A stretch of DNA of 63,460 bases from assembly GCF_016583985.1 (NCBI RefSeq), contig NZ_NRSD01000025.1, positions 1 to 63,460 of the forward strand, written 5' to 3'. Within the stretch, counting starts at the first letter, position 1. Each line of letters starts with the position of its first letter. The position numbers and the translations under genes are program-made. A model generated the notes under the pieces. It did not search any database. It saw only the letters and a program-made list of their open reading frames with translations, and had not been told where the DNA came from. The stretch is from Thiocapsa imhoffii. GTDB taxonomy: Bacteria > Pseudomonadota > Gammaproteobacteria > Chromatiales > Chromatiaceae. This document shows positions 46,197 through 55,606 of this stretch, piece after piece.

Positions 46197-48380
46197 TCAT
46201 CCGCGTCGCCAGGCATGAAAACGTCCCAGCCAGACCAAGGCAGTTTGCGGCGCATGGGCGCGTTTCCAGTTCCCGGCGGCGTATTTGGCCGCTTCGCTCC
46301 AGGTCGGGTAGGGATGGACGGTGCCGAGGATGCGTTCGAGTCCGAGTCCGTGCTTCATGGCCAGGGTGAACTCGGCCAGCAGCTCGCCGGCATGCTCGCC
46401 GACGATGCAGGCACCAAGGATGCGGTCCTTGCCGGGTGGAGTGAGCACCTTCACGAAGCCGTGGCCAGCACTCTCGGTGATGGCGCGGTCGAGGTCGTGA
46501 AGCTCGTAACGAGTGACCTCGTAGGCGATGCCTCGGGCCTGGGCCTGACGCTCGGTCAAGCCGACCTGAGCGACCTCCGGGTCGGTGAAGGTGACACGCG
46601 GGATCACGCGATTGTCGACCTTGAAGCGCTTGATCCCAAGGAACAGGCCATTGACAGCGGCGGACCAGGCTTGATGCGCGGCCACATGAGTGAACTGATG
46701 AGGGCCGACCACGTCGCCGCAGGCCAGGATGTTGGGATAGCGGGTCTGCAAATAGGCGTTGGTCTCGATCGTGCCGGCGGCGGTCAGCGGGATGCCCAGC
46801 GCCTCCAGCCCGAAGCCGGTCACCCGCGCGCGTCGCCCGATCGCGCAGAGCAGCAGATCGAAGGGGAGCGCGTCCTCGGCGCCGTTGGTGCGCTCATCCA
46901 GCTGCGCGCCCAACGGATGCACGCTCGGCCAGGAGGTGACCACCAGGCGCTGCTCCCCGTCCACGACCTCGCAGCGCAGGGTCCGGGTATGGGTCAGCAG
47001 GCGCACGCCCTCCTCGCGCAAGGCCGCCTCGATCAGCGCGATGGTGTCGGCGTCTTCCTTGGGCAGGATGCCGGAGCGCGCGACCTGGGTCACCCGGCAG
47101 CCGATCCCGGCGAACGCCTGAGCGAGCTCGCAACCGATCGGCCCGCCACCGAGGACGAGGAGCCGCTCCGGCTTCTCGGTGATCGACCAGAGATCCTCGG
47201 AGGTGACGTGGCGCACCCGATCGAGCCCGGGGATGTCGGGGACAATCGGCGCGGCACCGGTAGCGATCACGATGGCGCGACTGGTCAGCGTCCGCGCACC
47301 CGTCGGCGTATCGATCGCGACGCTCCAGGGCGAGACGAGCCGGGCCTGACCCTGGATGACCTCGACGCCCAGTGCGGTGTAGCGCTCCACCGAATCGTGG
47401 GGCTCCACCTCGGCGATGACCCGATGCACCCGCCCCATGATCCGCGCGAAGTCGACCTCGGCGCTCGCACCGACGACGCCCAGGCGCTCGGCCCGACGGA
47501 CTTGGCGGAGGAAGCGCGCGCTGCGGATCAGCGCCTTGGAGGGGACGCAGCCGGTGTTGAGACAGTCCCCGCCCATCCGCTGGCCCTCGATCAGCGTGAC
47601 TTTCGCCTTCACCGCCGCGGCGAGATAGGCACTCACCAGACCACCCGAGCCGGCACCGATCACCACCAGGTTGCGATCGAAGCGACGGGGTCTCGGCCAG
47701 TCGGCATAAACCCGGCGCGCCTTGATCCGGTTGACCACCCATTTGGCCAATAGCGGAAAGACGCCAAGCAGGGCAAACGAACCGAGCAGGGCGGGGGAGA
47801 GAATGCTCGATAGGCTATCGAGCCTTGCCAATTGGGTGCCCGCGTTCACGAACACGAGAGTGGCGGCGAGCATACCGATCTGGCTCACCCAGTAAAAGGT
47901 GAACGTCTTGATCGGGGTCAAACCCATCAACAGGTTAATCACGAAAAAGGGAAAGATCGGCACCAGTCGCAGGGTGAAGAGGTAGAAGGCTCCGTCCTTC
48001 TCGATGCCCTGGTTGAGCGTGGCCAGACGTGCGCTGAAGCGTCGTTGCACCGCATCGCGTAGCAAAAAGCGCGAGACCAGAAACGCTAGGGTCGCGCCGA
48101 TGCTGGAGGCAAATGACACGACCAGGGTGCCGACGCCCAACCCGAAGAGGGCGCCGGCGGCAAGCGTCATGATGGTGGCCCCGGGCAGCGACAATGCAGT
48201 GACCGCGACATAGCCGACGAAGAAGACGCCGATCACCAGTGCGGGACGCGCGGCGTACCAGGCGTCAAACGTCGCCTGGCTTGCCTTCAGTGCATCGAGT
48301 GTCAAGGACTGATCTAGATCAAAGGCAAAAAAAGCCCCGACGGCAACCAGGATCAGGACAAGCAGGGCGAGTTGTTTCAT
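46197..48380 (-). CDS. DedA/TVP38-type membrane domain fused to flavin disulfide reductase
   Basis: ATG 48380 follows AAGGAA and gives 727 residues. The N-terminal 230 form a TVP38/TMEM64 (SNARE-associated Golgi protein) domain of about five helices (SLPGATIMTLAAGALFG; FFVINLLMGLTPI). The C-terminal part, from about 240, is a pyridine nucleotide-disulfide oxidoreductase like mercuric reductase: FAD motif VVIGAGSGGL, redox pair in GGDCLNTGCVPSKAL, NAD motif VLGGGPIGCELAQAFAG, and a dimerisation domain ending TVHPYPTWSEAAKYAAG. It should be an inner-membrane NAD(P)H-dependent reductase. No metal-binding Cys pair is visible at the C terminus, so mercury reduction is unlikely; it may act on quinones or small disulfides. 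Confidence 0.9.
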   Translation of the reverse strand: MKQLALLVLILVAVGAFFAFDLDQSLTLDALKASQATFDAWYAARPALVIGVFFVGYVAVTALSLPGATIMTLAAGALFGLGVGTLVVSFASSIGATLAFLVSRFLLRDAVQRRFSARLATLNQGIEKDGAFYLFTLRLVPIFPFFVINLLMGLTPIKTFTFYWVSQIGMLAATLVFVNAGTQLARLDSLSSILSPALLGSFALLGVFPLLAKWVVNRIKARRVYADWPRPRRFDRNLVVIGAGSGGLVSAYLAAAVKAKVTLIEGQRMGGDCLNTGCVPSKALIRSARFLRQVRRAERLGVVGASAEVDFARIMGRVHRVIAEVEPHDSVERYTALGVEVIQGQARLVSPWSVAIDTPTGARTLTSRAIVIATGAAPIVPDIPGLDRVRHVTSEDLWSITEKPERLLVLGGGPIGCELAQAFAGIGCRVTQVARSGILPKEDADTIALIEAALREEGVRLLTHTRTLRCEVVDGEQRLVVTSWPSVHPLGAQLDERTNGAEDALPFDLLLCAIGRRARVTGFGLEALGIPLTAAGTIETNAYLQTRYPNILACGDVVGPHQFTHVAAHQAWSAAVNGLFLGIKRFKVDNRVIPRVTFTDPEVAQVGLTERQAQARGIAYEVTRYELHDLDRAITESAGHGFVKVLTPPGKDRILGACIVGEHAGELLAEFTLAMKHGLGLERILGTVHPYPTWSEAAKYAAGNWKRAHAPQTALVWLGRFHAWRRG

Positions 48381-48710
48381 GGTTGTTCCTTGAATGGAGG
48401 TTGCGGTGTGGGGACGTGAGTCGTGCTGAGGCTGGCTTCGCGCGGACATGGTGACCCGATTGCCCAGCCCCGCTCGGAACCAGGGGTTTGCCGCAGCTGC
48501 ATATTGAGTGGGTCAGCAGGCGTTGGCGACGCCAGTTTGGTCATGCGGCTCGACTGAGCTGACCGGGGCGGGACCACTTGACTCAGGATCATACCCTGCC
48601 GAATAGTGATCACGATGATCGTGAGTTTGTGTTGCGAAACCGGGGAGATCGAGGTTGATATCATGCACAGCGGCGAACGACTCCTGCCTACAATGGAGCC
48701 GATCTCAGCG
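48381..48710. other. Divergent promoter region
   Basis: Separates the leftward DedA-reductase fusion from the rightward lipocalin. An imperfect dyad (TGATCACGATGATCGTGA, about 48606-48623) could be an operator. The -35/-10 boxes are uncertain. Confidence 0.3.
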
Positions 48711-49280
48711 ATGAGGCATCCCCCATCACTGCCCCTCCTATGGACGTTGCTCCTGCTGCTCCTGAGCAGCGGCTGCACTGGGGTGCCGGAGAGCATCGAG
48801 CCGGTGCGGGGCTTCGATGTGGAGCGCTACCTCGGAACCTGGCACGAGATCGCTCGTCTGGATCACCGCTTCGAACGTGGACTGGAGCAGGTGACCGCGA
48901 CCTACAGCCCGCGTGAAGATGCTGGAATCACGGTTCTCAACCGGGGTTTTGATCCTGCTCAAGAGGTTTGGAAGAGCGCCGAGGGGCGTGCCTACTTTCG
49001 CTCCTCACCGGACATCGCGAGCCTCAAGGTGAGTTTTTTTGGTCCCTTCTACGGTGGCTACCACATCTTTGCGCTGGATCCCGAATACCGTTGGGCGATG
49101 ATCTCGGGGCCGACCCGAAACTATTTCTGGATTCTGGCCCGGCAACCGCAATTGCCTTCTGAACTTTTAGGGGATCTGATCGAGCAAGCACGGGCAGCCG
49201 GCTTCGCGACGGATGATCTCATCTTTCCGCCACCGAGCGTTGCACCGGAGCAGTCTATAGCAACTCGGGATGAGACATGA
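48711..49280 (+). CDS. Bacterial lipocalin (Blc-like outer-membrane lipoprotein)
   Basis: The ATG at 48711 directly precedes a lipoprotein signal: a Leu-rich core and lipobox LSSGC, giving 189 residues. Lipocalin signatures: VERYLGTWHEIARLDHRFERGLEQVTATY (the GxW motif), GFDP and YRWAMISGPTRNYFWILAR. Blc-like proteins bind fatty acids or lysophospholipids at the outer membrane. Upstream in-frame ATGs (48606 onwards) lack the signal at their N terminus. Confidence 0.9.
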   Translation: MRHPPSLPLLWTLLLLLLSSGCTGVPESIEPVRGFDVERYLGTWHEIARLDHRFERGLEQVTATYSPREDAGITVLNRGFDPAQEVWKSAEGRAYFRSSPDIASLKVSFFGPFYGGYHIFALDPEYRWAMISGPTRNYFWILARQPQLPSELLGDLIEQARAAGFATDDLIFPPPSVAPEQSIATRDET

Positions 49281-49517
49281 CGGTGGATCCGAGGAGACAT
49301 GTTTGGAACGCTGTCGTGTCTGGGAACCTGCAACAGTCCTTTCGGACACTCATGAGCTCCAAACACGAGGGTGTGCGAGTGGTTCCCGGCTCGTCTCTCG
49401 AACGTTGCCCTGTTGATCACGGCGGTGTGCTGAAGGGACATCGGAGCAATGCGTTGGGATTCTGCTAAAGTCGTGTGAACCCCGATCGAGACAGGGCATC
49501 AGGATACCGACACTCGG

Positions 49518-52214
49518 ATGGCCATTACCGTCGTTGCAGAGAAACCGAGTGTCGCGCGCGACTTGGCTCGGGTACTGGGAGCGCGTCGTAAGGCTGACGG
49601 GTTCTTGGAAGGCAATGGCTATCGGGTGACGTGGGCGATTGGGCACCTGGTCCATTATGCCGAGCCCGATGAGTACGGCGCGGTTGCGGGCGTGAATTGG
49701 GCAGGGCGGTGGGTCCTCGGTCAACTACCGATGATTCCGGACGCCTGGAAGCTCAAAACGACGCAGCAGACCGCCAGTCAGTTTAAGGTCGTCAAGGCGC
49801 TGATCACGGCGCCCGATACCGAACGTGTGGTCTGCGCGACGGACGCTGGCCGTGAGGGTGAGCACATCTTTCGACTCATCTACCAACACGCCCGTTGCAA
49901 CAAGCCGTTCGACCGACTCTGGATCTCCAGCCTGACCGACGAGGCGATTCGCGAGGGCTTTCGCGCGCTGCGCCCGGGCCGCGCCTACGATCATCTCGCC
50001 GATGCGGCGCGTGCCCGTGCCCAGGCCGATTGGCTGATCGGTATGAACCTGACCCGTGCCTACACGCTACACAATCGGGTGCTGTGCACGATCGGACGGG
50101 TGCAGACCCCAACCCTGGCGATGATCGTTGCTCGCGATCAGGCGATCGCGAGCTTCACCAAAGCATTGTTCTACGAGTTGGTCGCGCATCTGCGCACATC
50201 GGATGCGGCGCGCTTCGACGCCCGTTATCTCCACGACGGCGAGACCCGCATCGAGAAGAAGGAGGAGGCCGAACGGCTGCACCGCGAGCTGAGCTCCCAT
50301 CGCACGGGGCGGGTCGCGAAGGTCGAGAAGAAGATCCGCACCGTCCGCCCACCGCCACTCTACGACCTCACCAATCTGCAGCGCGATGCCAATCGGCGGT
50401 TTGGTTTTACCGCAGCGCAGGTGTTGGAGCACGCCCAGGCGCTCTACGAGACCCACAAGCTCATCAGCTATCCGCGCACCGAGAGCCGCCACATCGCCGA
50501 GGACATGCTGCCCGAGCTGCCGGGTATCTTGAAGGGTCTGCAACATCCGCTCGCCGCCGAGGCGTTGGACCGGCTCCAGGGCGGTCACCGGCTGGGCAAG
50601 GCGTACGTGGACCGCACGAAGCTGACGGACCATCATGCCATCCTGCCGACCGGCAAGACCCCCTCTCTCGATCTGCCGCCAGCGCTAAGGAAGATCTACG
50701 ACTTGGTGGTCACGCGCTTCGTCGCCGTATTTCTGCCCGACCAGCGCATCGAGGAGACGCGCGTGGAGATCACGATTGGGGATGCGACCTTCCTCGCGCG
50801 TGGCGCGGTGGTGCTTGAGCCCGGCTGGAAGCGGGCGGAAGCCGCGGGACGTGCGCAGCGCCAAGGCGAGCCGGAAACCGCCGCAGCTCCCGAGCCCGAT
50901 CAGGGCGATACCGCCGATGCGACCAGCGATTCAGGCGTCCTGCCGCCCCTAGTGCAGGGACAGGAGCTGGCCGTCGACAGCCTGGAGGTGCAGGAAAAGG
51001 AGACACAACCGCCACGTCACTATGATGATTCGACCCTCCTGGCTGCTATGAAGAACGCCGGTCGCGAGATTGAGGATGATGCCCTCGCGGCCGCGATGAA
51101 GCAATCTGGTCTGGGCACACCGGCCACGCGCGCCGAGATCATCGAAAAACTGATCCGCACCCGTTATGTCGAACGCCGGCGCAAGCAGTTGCTCGCGACC
51201 ACGAAAGGGATCGCCCTGATCGGTCTGGTCGCCCCGGCGCTGCGCAGCCCGGAGCTGACGGCCGGGTGGGAGCAAAGGCTGAAAGACATCGAGCATGGCG
51301 AGCTGCCGGTCGAGGTCTTCGATCGCGAGATCGTCGCCTTCCTGCGCGAGCTGGTGCCGCGGATCGCTCAAGGCCCGGCGATGTCGCCCGAGCAGGTGGT
51401 GGTCGAGCGCGCCGAGCGCCCGGTGCGAAAGGGCGGGACAACCGGGAGGGCAGGGGGCACGCGCAAGGCCAGGCGGACGAGCCGGGTCAGCGACGCGGCA
51501 GAATCGAACGCATCCCAGGCAGCCAGTCTCGGCGCCTGTCCGATCTGTCACGAGGGTGAGGTGACCGAGAACGCTCGCGCCTACGGATGCAGCCGCTATC
51601 GCGAGGGCTGCGGCTTTACCATCTGGAAGCGGGTCGCCGGTTTGACGCTGACGCAAGATCAGGTCAGCCGACTGATTGCGCAGGGTCACCTGCCGCGTCT
51701 GGAGGGCTTCACCTCGAAGGCGGGTAAGCCCTTCGCCGCCGGGCTGCGACTGGATGCAGCCGGGAAAGTGGTCTTCGATTTCGAGGCCACGCCAACCGAT
51801 GCCGGGTCGGCGGAGTCAACCAGTGAGGGCGGGCAGGGGGCTCGCAAGGCTACTGGATCTCGTCGTGGCAGATCGATGGCCTCGGTCACACCGGAGCAAG
51901 CGAAAGGCCGCCGTGCGCCGCCCCCCTCCATTCGCGACCAACCCCCCGTTTGCCCGAAATGCGGCCAAGGCAAGATCATCGAAGGCCGACGCGGTTTCGG
52001 TTGCAACCGATTTCGTGAGGGCTGCGACTTCGTGGTCTGGAAAACCTACAAGGGTCTGGAACTGGAGGAGGCCGACATCCGCGAGCTGATTGAGCACGGG
52101 AGGACTCGGCTGATTGCCACTTATGGGGGTGCGAAGGGTCCCTTGCGACTGTGGCTCGATAGCGGGTATCTGGTCGTGGTCGATTCGACCGAGGATGCTT
52201 CTGACGCGCCTTGA
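49518..52214 (+). CDS. topB: DNA topoisomerase III
   Basis: 898 residues. TOPRIM domain at the N terminus (VAEKPSVARDLARVLGA; CATDAGREGEHIFRL with the metal-binding acidic residues), and the active-site Tyr318 in LISYPRTESRH. An acidic, low-complexity insertion lies at about 450-495. The C terminus has two zinc-finger-type modules, CPICHEGEVT...GCSRYREGCGF and CPKCGQGKII...GCNRFREGCDF. It relaxes and decatenates DNA; plasmid-borne TopB enzymes help resolve replicating plasmids, a fitting role near an iteron replicon, though the link is inferred. Confidence 0.95.
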   Translation: MAITVVAEKPSVARDLARVLGARRKADGFLEGNGYRVTWAIGHLVHYAEPDEYGAVAGVNWAGRWVLGQLPMIPDAWKLKTTQQTASQFKVVKALITAPDTERVVCATDAGREGEHIFRLIYQHARCNKPFDRLWISSLTDEAIREGFRALRPGRAYDHLADAARARAQADWLIGMNLTRAYTLHNRVLCTIGRVQTPTLAMIVARDQAIASFTKALFYELVAHLRTSDAARFDARYLHDGETRIEKKEEAERLHRELSSHRTGRVAKVEKKIRTVRPPPLYDLTNLQRDANRRFGFTAAQVLEHAQALYETHKLISYPRTESRHIAEDMLPELPGILKGLQHPLAAEALDRLQGGHRLGKAYVDRTKLTDHHAILPTGKTPSLDLPPALRKIYDLVVTRFVAVFLPDQRIEETRVEITIGDATFLARGAVVLEPGWKRAEAAGRAQRQGEPETAAAPEPDQGDTADATSDSGVLPPLVQGQELAVDSLEVQEKETQPPRHYDDSTLLAAMKNAGREIEDDALAAAMKQSGLGTPATRAEIIEKLIRTRYVERRRKQLLATTKGIALIGLVAPALRSPELTAGWEQRLKDIEHGELPVEVFDREIVAFLRELVPRIAQGPAMSPEQVVVERAERPVRKGGTTGRAGGTRKARRTSRVSDAAESNASQAASLGACPICHEGEVTENARAYGCSRYREGCGFTIWKRVAGLTLTQDQVSRLIAQGHLPRLEGFTSKAGKPFAAGLRLDAAGKVVFDFEATPTDAGSAESTSEGGQGARKATGSRRGRSMASVTPEQAKGRRAPPPSIRDQPPVCPKCGQGKIIEGRRGFGCNRFREGCDFVVWKTYKGLELEEADIRELIEHGRTRLIATYGGAKGPLRLWLDSGYLVVVDSTEDASDAP

Positions 52215-52249
52215 GCATTGCCATGACGCCGATGGGCTCTCAGCCCCGG

Positions 52250-52430
52250 TCAACTGGTCATCCGGCCCGTCGCCAGTCGGCTCTCCAACTGATCAAGCGG
52301 GACGTTCAGTGTACCCACCAGATGCCCTTGGGCAAACTCCTGCGGCGGACAAACGTCGATGACCGTTACCAGCTCGTCCGTCGGGATCGGCTCCAGTGCA
52401 TCGCGCTGTTTGAGGTAGCTTGCGAGCAGA
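52250..52430 (-). pseudogene. Rhodanese-domain remnant (ArsR-rhodanese type)
   Basis: Read leftward, a frame ending TGA at 52250 gives ASYLKQRDALEPIPTDEL then VTVIDVCPPQEFAQGHLVGTLNVPLDQLESRLA. This matches the linker and first half of a rhodanese domain in ArsR-type HTH-rhodanese proteins. The HTH, the active-site Cys loop and any start codon are missing, and a few residues before VTVIDV are lost. It overlaps nothing but abuts topB and the DUF255 gene. Confidence 0.65.
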
Positions 52431-52483
52431 ACGCATCGCGGTGACCGATCATCCGATCGGCGACCTGTTGAACAGCAGCAATC

Positions 52484-54934
52484 TCATCGGGTAGGCATCG
52501 GAACCTGTAGGACCAGCGTCTCCGGGGCGAGGCAGATGGCGTCGCTGCAGGCCTGCAGACGCAGCTCGAAGGGTAGCCAGGCGCCCGCAGCCCGGTGCTT
52601 TGAGGTTGGCTGAAGCGTCGCGTCGATCCGAACCCGGCCCTGATAGACCGCGAGCGGCTCACGTTGGAAGCCGAGTCGGAGGAGCTCCGGGGGCGGATAG
52701 GTGGGTGCGGCCATCCGCCAGTCCATGCGGTCTCCGGGCATGCGCAGGGTCGTTCCAATGAGTGCATCCTGCAGCGGTCGATGGGCATTGATGTGCCAGC
52801 CCGATCGCAGGGTCAGATCGATCACCAGGTTCGCGCCAGCGTCGTCACCGGGGCTGCTCTGGTCGCTGTTTCGGGCGCTGATGCGGGTAACGGCGCGCAC
52901 GGCCCCTCGTGCCGCGTATTGCACCTGTCCGGTATCGCCGTGGCGCATCAGATTCAGCGCCGTCAGCAACGATGGGAACGTGCTCGGCACCTGTGCGACC
53001 CGGCTTGATGTGCTCGCCAACAGGGAGTTCGCGCGCCGCTCGTACTCCAACTCATCGGTGCGCCGGGTCAGCGTCGCGAGCAGTTGCAGGGTCGCTGAGG
53101 TGGCGGACGGCATGACCCCATCGGTGATGTCCTGCGGGCGTGCAATCAGTGGTATCTCTGCGGTAGCCTCGCCCATGAACAGAGCGCCGGTGTTCTCATC
53201 GGTAAAGCGCTCCCACAGCGCATCGGCCATCTCGCGGGCCCGCGTTAACCAGCGTTGCTCACCGGTGACGTCATAGAGCGCAATCATGGCCTGCCCGAGA
53301 AAGGCGTAGTCTTCGAGCAGTCCCGGTTGTGCCGTGCGTCCGTTGAGATAAACGCGGTTGATCCGACCCGGTGCCGGACGCTGCTCTGTCCAGAGTAGCT
53401 CCGCGGCGCGTTCAGCAGCGCTCAGGTAACGGGGCTCGTGCAAGGTCTCGGTGGCCTCGGCGAGTGCGATGATCATCATGCCGTTCCAGGCGGTGAGGAT
53501 CTTCTCGTCGCGATGCGGATGCGGGCGCCCCTCGCGGTGCCGATAGAGGCGCTCATTGATGGCGTCTAGGCGCTGCCACAGCTCGATCGGGGACAGGCCG
53601 TGGGCGGCGGCAAACGACTCCGGCGCAATCGGTAGATGCAGGATGTTTCGCCCCTCGAAGTTACCCGCTTCGGTCACCCCGTAGAGGGCGATGACGAGTT
53701 CCGCGTCCACGGGCGAGAGCACGGACCTCAGCTCGTCCGGTGTCCAGAGGAAGAACAGACCTTCCTCGCCCTCGCTGTCGGCATCGGTGGCGGAGTAGAA
53801 GCCGCCCGCCGGGGAGGTCAGATCACGCAGCACGAAATCCAGCGTGCGCCGGGCTACGCGTGCCAGTTCGGGGTCGCCAGTCAGACGCCAGCCGGCCAGG
53901 TACAGGCGCGCGAGCTGCGCCTGGTCGTAGAGCATCTTCTCGAAGTGGGGCACCAGCCAGTCGTTATCGATCGCGTAGCGATGAAAGCCGCCGCCAACTT
54001 GATCATGAATTCCGCCGCGCGCCATGCTCTGCAAGGTGAAGACGGCCGCCGTCAGCGCGGCGTGATCGTCGCGGCGCAGCGCGTGATCGAGCAACAGCGC
54101 GAGCCGCGGCTGATGCGGAAACTTCGGGGCGTTGCCGAACCCGCCCTGCAGCTCGTCATGCTGCTCGAGCAGATTTGTGACGGCCTGATCGACGATCCCA
54201 TCTCCGAGCTCAGCGGCTTGTGCGTCAATGGCAAGCTTGTCGGCGAGGGCCGCGGCGATCTCGGAGACCCGGATGCGGAGCTGTTCTGGCTGCTCTTGCC
54301 ACAGGGTCTTGACCTGTTCCAGCAGCGCGCTGAAATCGTCTGGGGGAAAGTAGGTTCCGGCGACGATGGTTTCGCCCTGTGGCGTGAGGATGTTCGACAG
54401 GGGCCAACCGCCGCTGCCGGTGAGCAGCCGCACCGCATTCTGATACAGATGATCGATATCGGGGCGGACTTCCCGATCGACCTTGATCGCCACGAAATGG
54501 GTGTTCAGCAGCTCCGCGATGGCGCTGTCCTCGAAGCTCTCGCGCTCCATCACATGACACCAGTGGCAGGTCGAGTAACCGATGGAGAGGAACACCGGCT
54601 TGTTCTCGCGGCGGGCGTGCTCGAACGCCTCCGGCCCCCAGGCATACCAGTCGACCGGATTGTGCGCATGCTGGAGCAGGTAGGGCGACTCTTCCAGGAT
54701 CAGGCGGTTGGTGTAGCGAGGCCGGCCATCGGGGAGCAGGTGCTCGGTGCGCGGGCGGTAATCCGGTCCCATGGCCGCGAGCGCCGCCGCCAGACGGTAT
54801 TGCAGCTCGGGCGGGTCGGTTGGCGAGACGTCAGCTGCCGCCTGCGCGTCGTCGCGGTCCTCGGCACCGACGCCGCCGCCCTGCGCGATGGTCAGACAGA
54901 GCAGCAGGCAAAGAGCGACGCGTCGGCGGTTCAT
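52484..54934 (-). CDS. Exported DUF255 thioredoxin-fold protein with DsbD-like C-terminal domain
   Basis: 816 residues. A signal peptide (about 1-24) is followed by a thioredoxin-like DUF255 domain (NRLILEESPYLLQHAHNPVDWYAWG, then the redox motif CHWCHVM with Cys123 and Cys126). An (alpha/alpha)-barrel of the YyaL/SSP411 type covers about 270-640 (GGIHDQVGGGFHRY; VPHFEKMLYDQ). The last 120 residues resemble the DsbD N-terminal domain (SGWHINAHRP; QACSDAICLAPET with a Cys pair). SSP411-like proteins are usually cytosolic, without the signal peptide and DsbD-like tail, so a periplasmic thiol-redox or sugar-thiol role is suggested. It starts one base after a small upstream ORF. Confidence 0.88.
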   Translation of the reverse strand: MNRRRVALCLLLCLTIAQGGGVGAEDRDDAQAAADVSPTDPPELQYRLAAALAAMGPDYRPRTEHLLPDGRPRYTNRLILEESPYLLQHAHNPVDWYAWGPEAFEHARRENKPVFLSIGYSTCHWCHVMERESFEDSAIAELLNTHFVAIKVDREVRPDIDHLYQNAVRLLTGSGGWPLSNILTPQGETIVAGTYFPPDDFSALLEQVKTLWQEQPEQLRIRVSEIAAALADKLAIDAQAAELGDGIVDQAVTNLLEQHDELQGGFGNAPKFPHQPRLALLLDHALRRDDHAALTAAVFTLQSMARGGIHDQVGGGFHRYAIDNDWLVPHFEKMLYDQAQLARLYLAGWRLTGDPELARVARRTLDFVLRDLTSPAGGFYSATDADSEGEEGLFFLWTPDELRSVLSPVDAELVIALYGVTEAGNFEGRNILHLPIAPESFAAAHGLSPIELWQRLDAINERLYRHREGRPHPHRDEKILTAWNGMMIIALAEATETLHEPRYLSAAERAAELLWTEQRPAPGRINRVYLNGRTAQPGLLEDYAFLGQAMIALYDVTGEQRWLTRAREMADALWERFTDENTGALFMGEATAEIPLIARPQDITDGVMPSATSATLQLLATLTRRTDELEYERRANSLLASTSSRVAQVPSTFPSLLTALNLMRHGDTGQVQYAARGAVRAVTRISARNSDQSSPGDDAGANLVIDLTLRSGWHINAHRPLQDALIGTTLRMPGDRMDWRMAAPTYPPPELLRLGFQREPLAVYQGRVRIDATLQPTSKHRAAGAWLPFELRLQACSDAICLAPETLVLQVPMPTR

Positions 54935-54935
54935 A

Positions 54936-55040
54936 CTACCTCGACAGCTCCATCTTATCGTAGACCTCGGCCAGCGACAGCTCGGCCTCGACGACGCGCA
55001 ACGGGATGGATTCCGACGGATCCTGGTCGCTGCTCTTCAT
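54936..55040 (-). CDS. Possible 34-residue protein between uma2 and DUF255 genes
   Basis: The ATG at 55040 overlaps the Uma2 stop (ATGA) and the frame ends one base before the DUF255 start, the layout of a translationally coupled operon. The product is acidic and helical (ESIPLRVVEAELSLAEVYDKMELSR). No family is recognised. Confidence 0.4.
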   Translation of the reverse strand: MKSSDQDPSESIPLRVVEAELSLAEVYDKMELSR

Positions 55041-55606
55041 TCCAGGTCGCCGAACAGGAGGTTTAAGTCGATCTCGATCGCTTCGAACGGTGGGATGCGT
55101 ACCTTGGCCGACGTCTCGTCCGGGCCTTCGGCCGTGAACACGGTACGGTATCCGCCGGCATCCAGGGCATAGGCGATCAGCGCCCGGTCCTCGGGTGAGA
55201 CAATCCAATAGAAGAGAACCCCGGCGCGCTGCAGGCGCAGGAAGTGCGTGACCGTGTCCTTGCGCTCGTGGCCCGGGGAGAGGATCTCGCAGACCCAGTC
55301 CGGAAGCAGGGTCATGACGCCGGATGGGCGCTCCGGCAGCCGCTCCTTGCGCCAGCCGGCCAGGTCGTGGCTGGGACAGTGGTGTTCGTTGTAACGGACA
55401 CTGATCTCGGGGACGATCCACCAACCGCCGGGCTGCCGTTGCATGACAAGCGGGAATGCCTGGCCGATCAGCGCGGTCTGTGCCTGGCCATGCTCGAAAC
55501 GACTCATCGGCCGCTGCACGATCTCGCCATCAATTAGCTCGACGCGCTCGTCGCCGGGCCAGGTCAGCAGGTCGTCGATGGTGAAAAATCGTTGTGCTTC
55601 CATCAT
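55037..55606 (-). CDS. Uma2-family endonuclease (DUF820)
   Basis: 189 residues. Uma2 pattern: FTIDDLLTWPGDERVELIDGEIVQRPM at the N terminus, the PD-(D/E)XK-type core VPEISVRY ... PDWVCEILSPGHERKDTVTHFLRLQRAGVLFYWIV, and the C-terminal IPPFEAIEIDLNLLF. These proteins are abundant in cyanobacteria and purple sulfur bacteria; the nuclease assignment is structural and the role is unknown. It is the first gene of a leftward operon with the small ORF and DUF255 gene. Confidence 0.88.
   Translation of the reverse strand: MMEAQRFFTIDDLLTWPGDERVELIDGEIVQRPMSRFEHGQAQTALIGQAFPLVMQRQPGGWWIVPEISVRYNEHHCPSHDLAGWRKERLPERPSGVMTLLPDWVCEILSPGHERKDTVTHFLRLQRAGVLFYWIVSPEDRALIAYALDAGGYRTVFTAEGPDETSAKVRIPPFEAIEIDLNLLFGDLE

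Noticed and set aside
46008..47753. 581-codon plus-strand frame inside the DedA-reductase region
   Set aside because: It is the antisense shadow of a strongly conserved flavoprotein; long mirror frames are expected in GC-rich DNA.
53636..55066. 476-codon plus-strand frame opposite the DUF255 gene
   Set aside because: Same reason: the minus strand carries a complete DUF255 protein with CHWCHVM.
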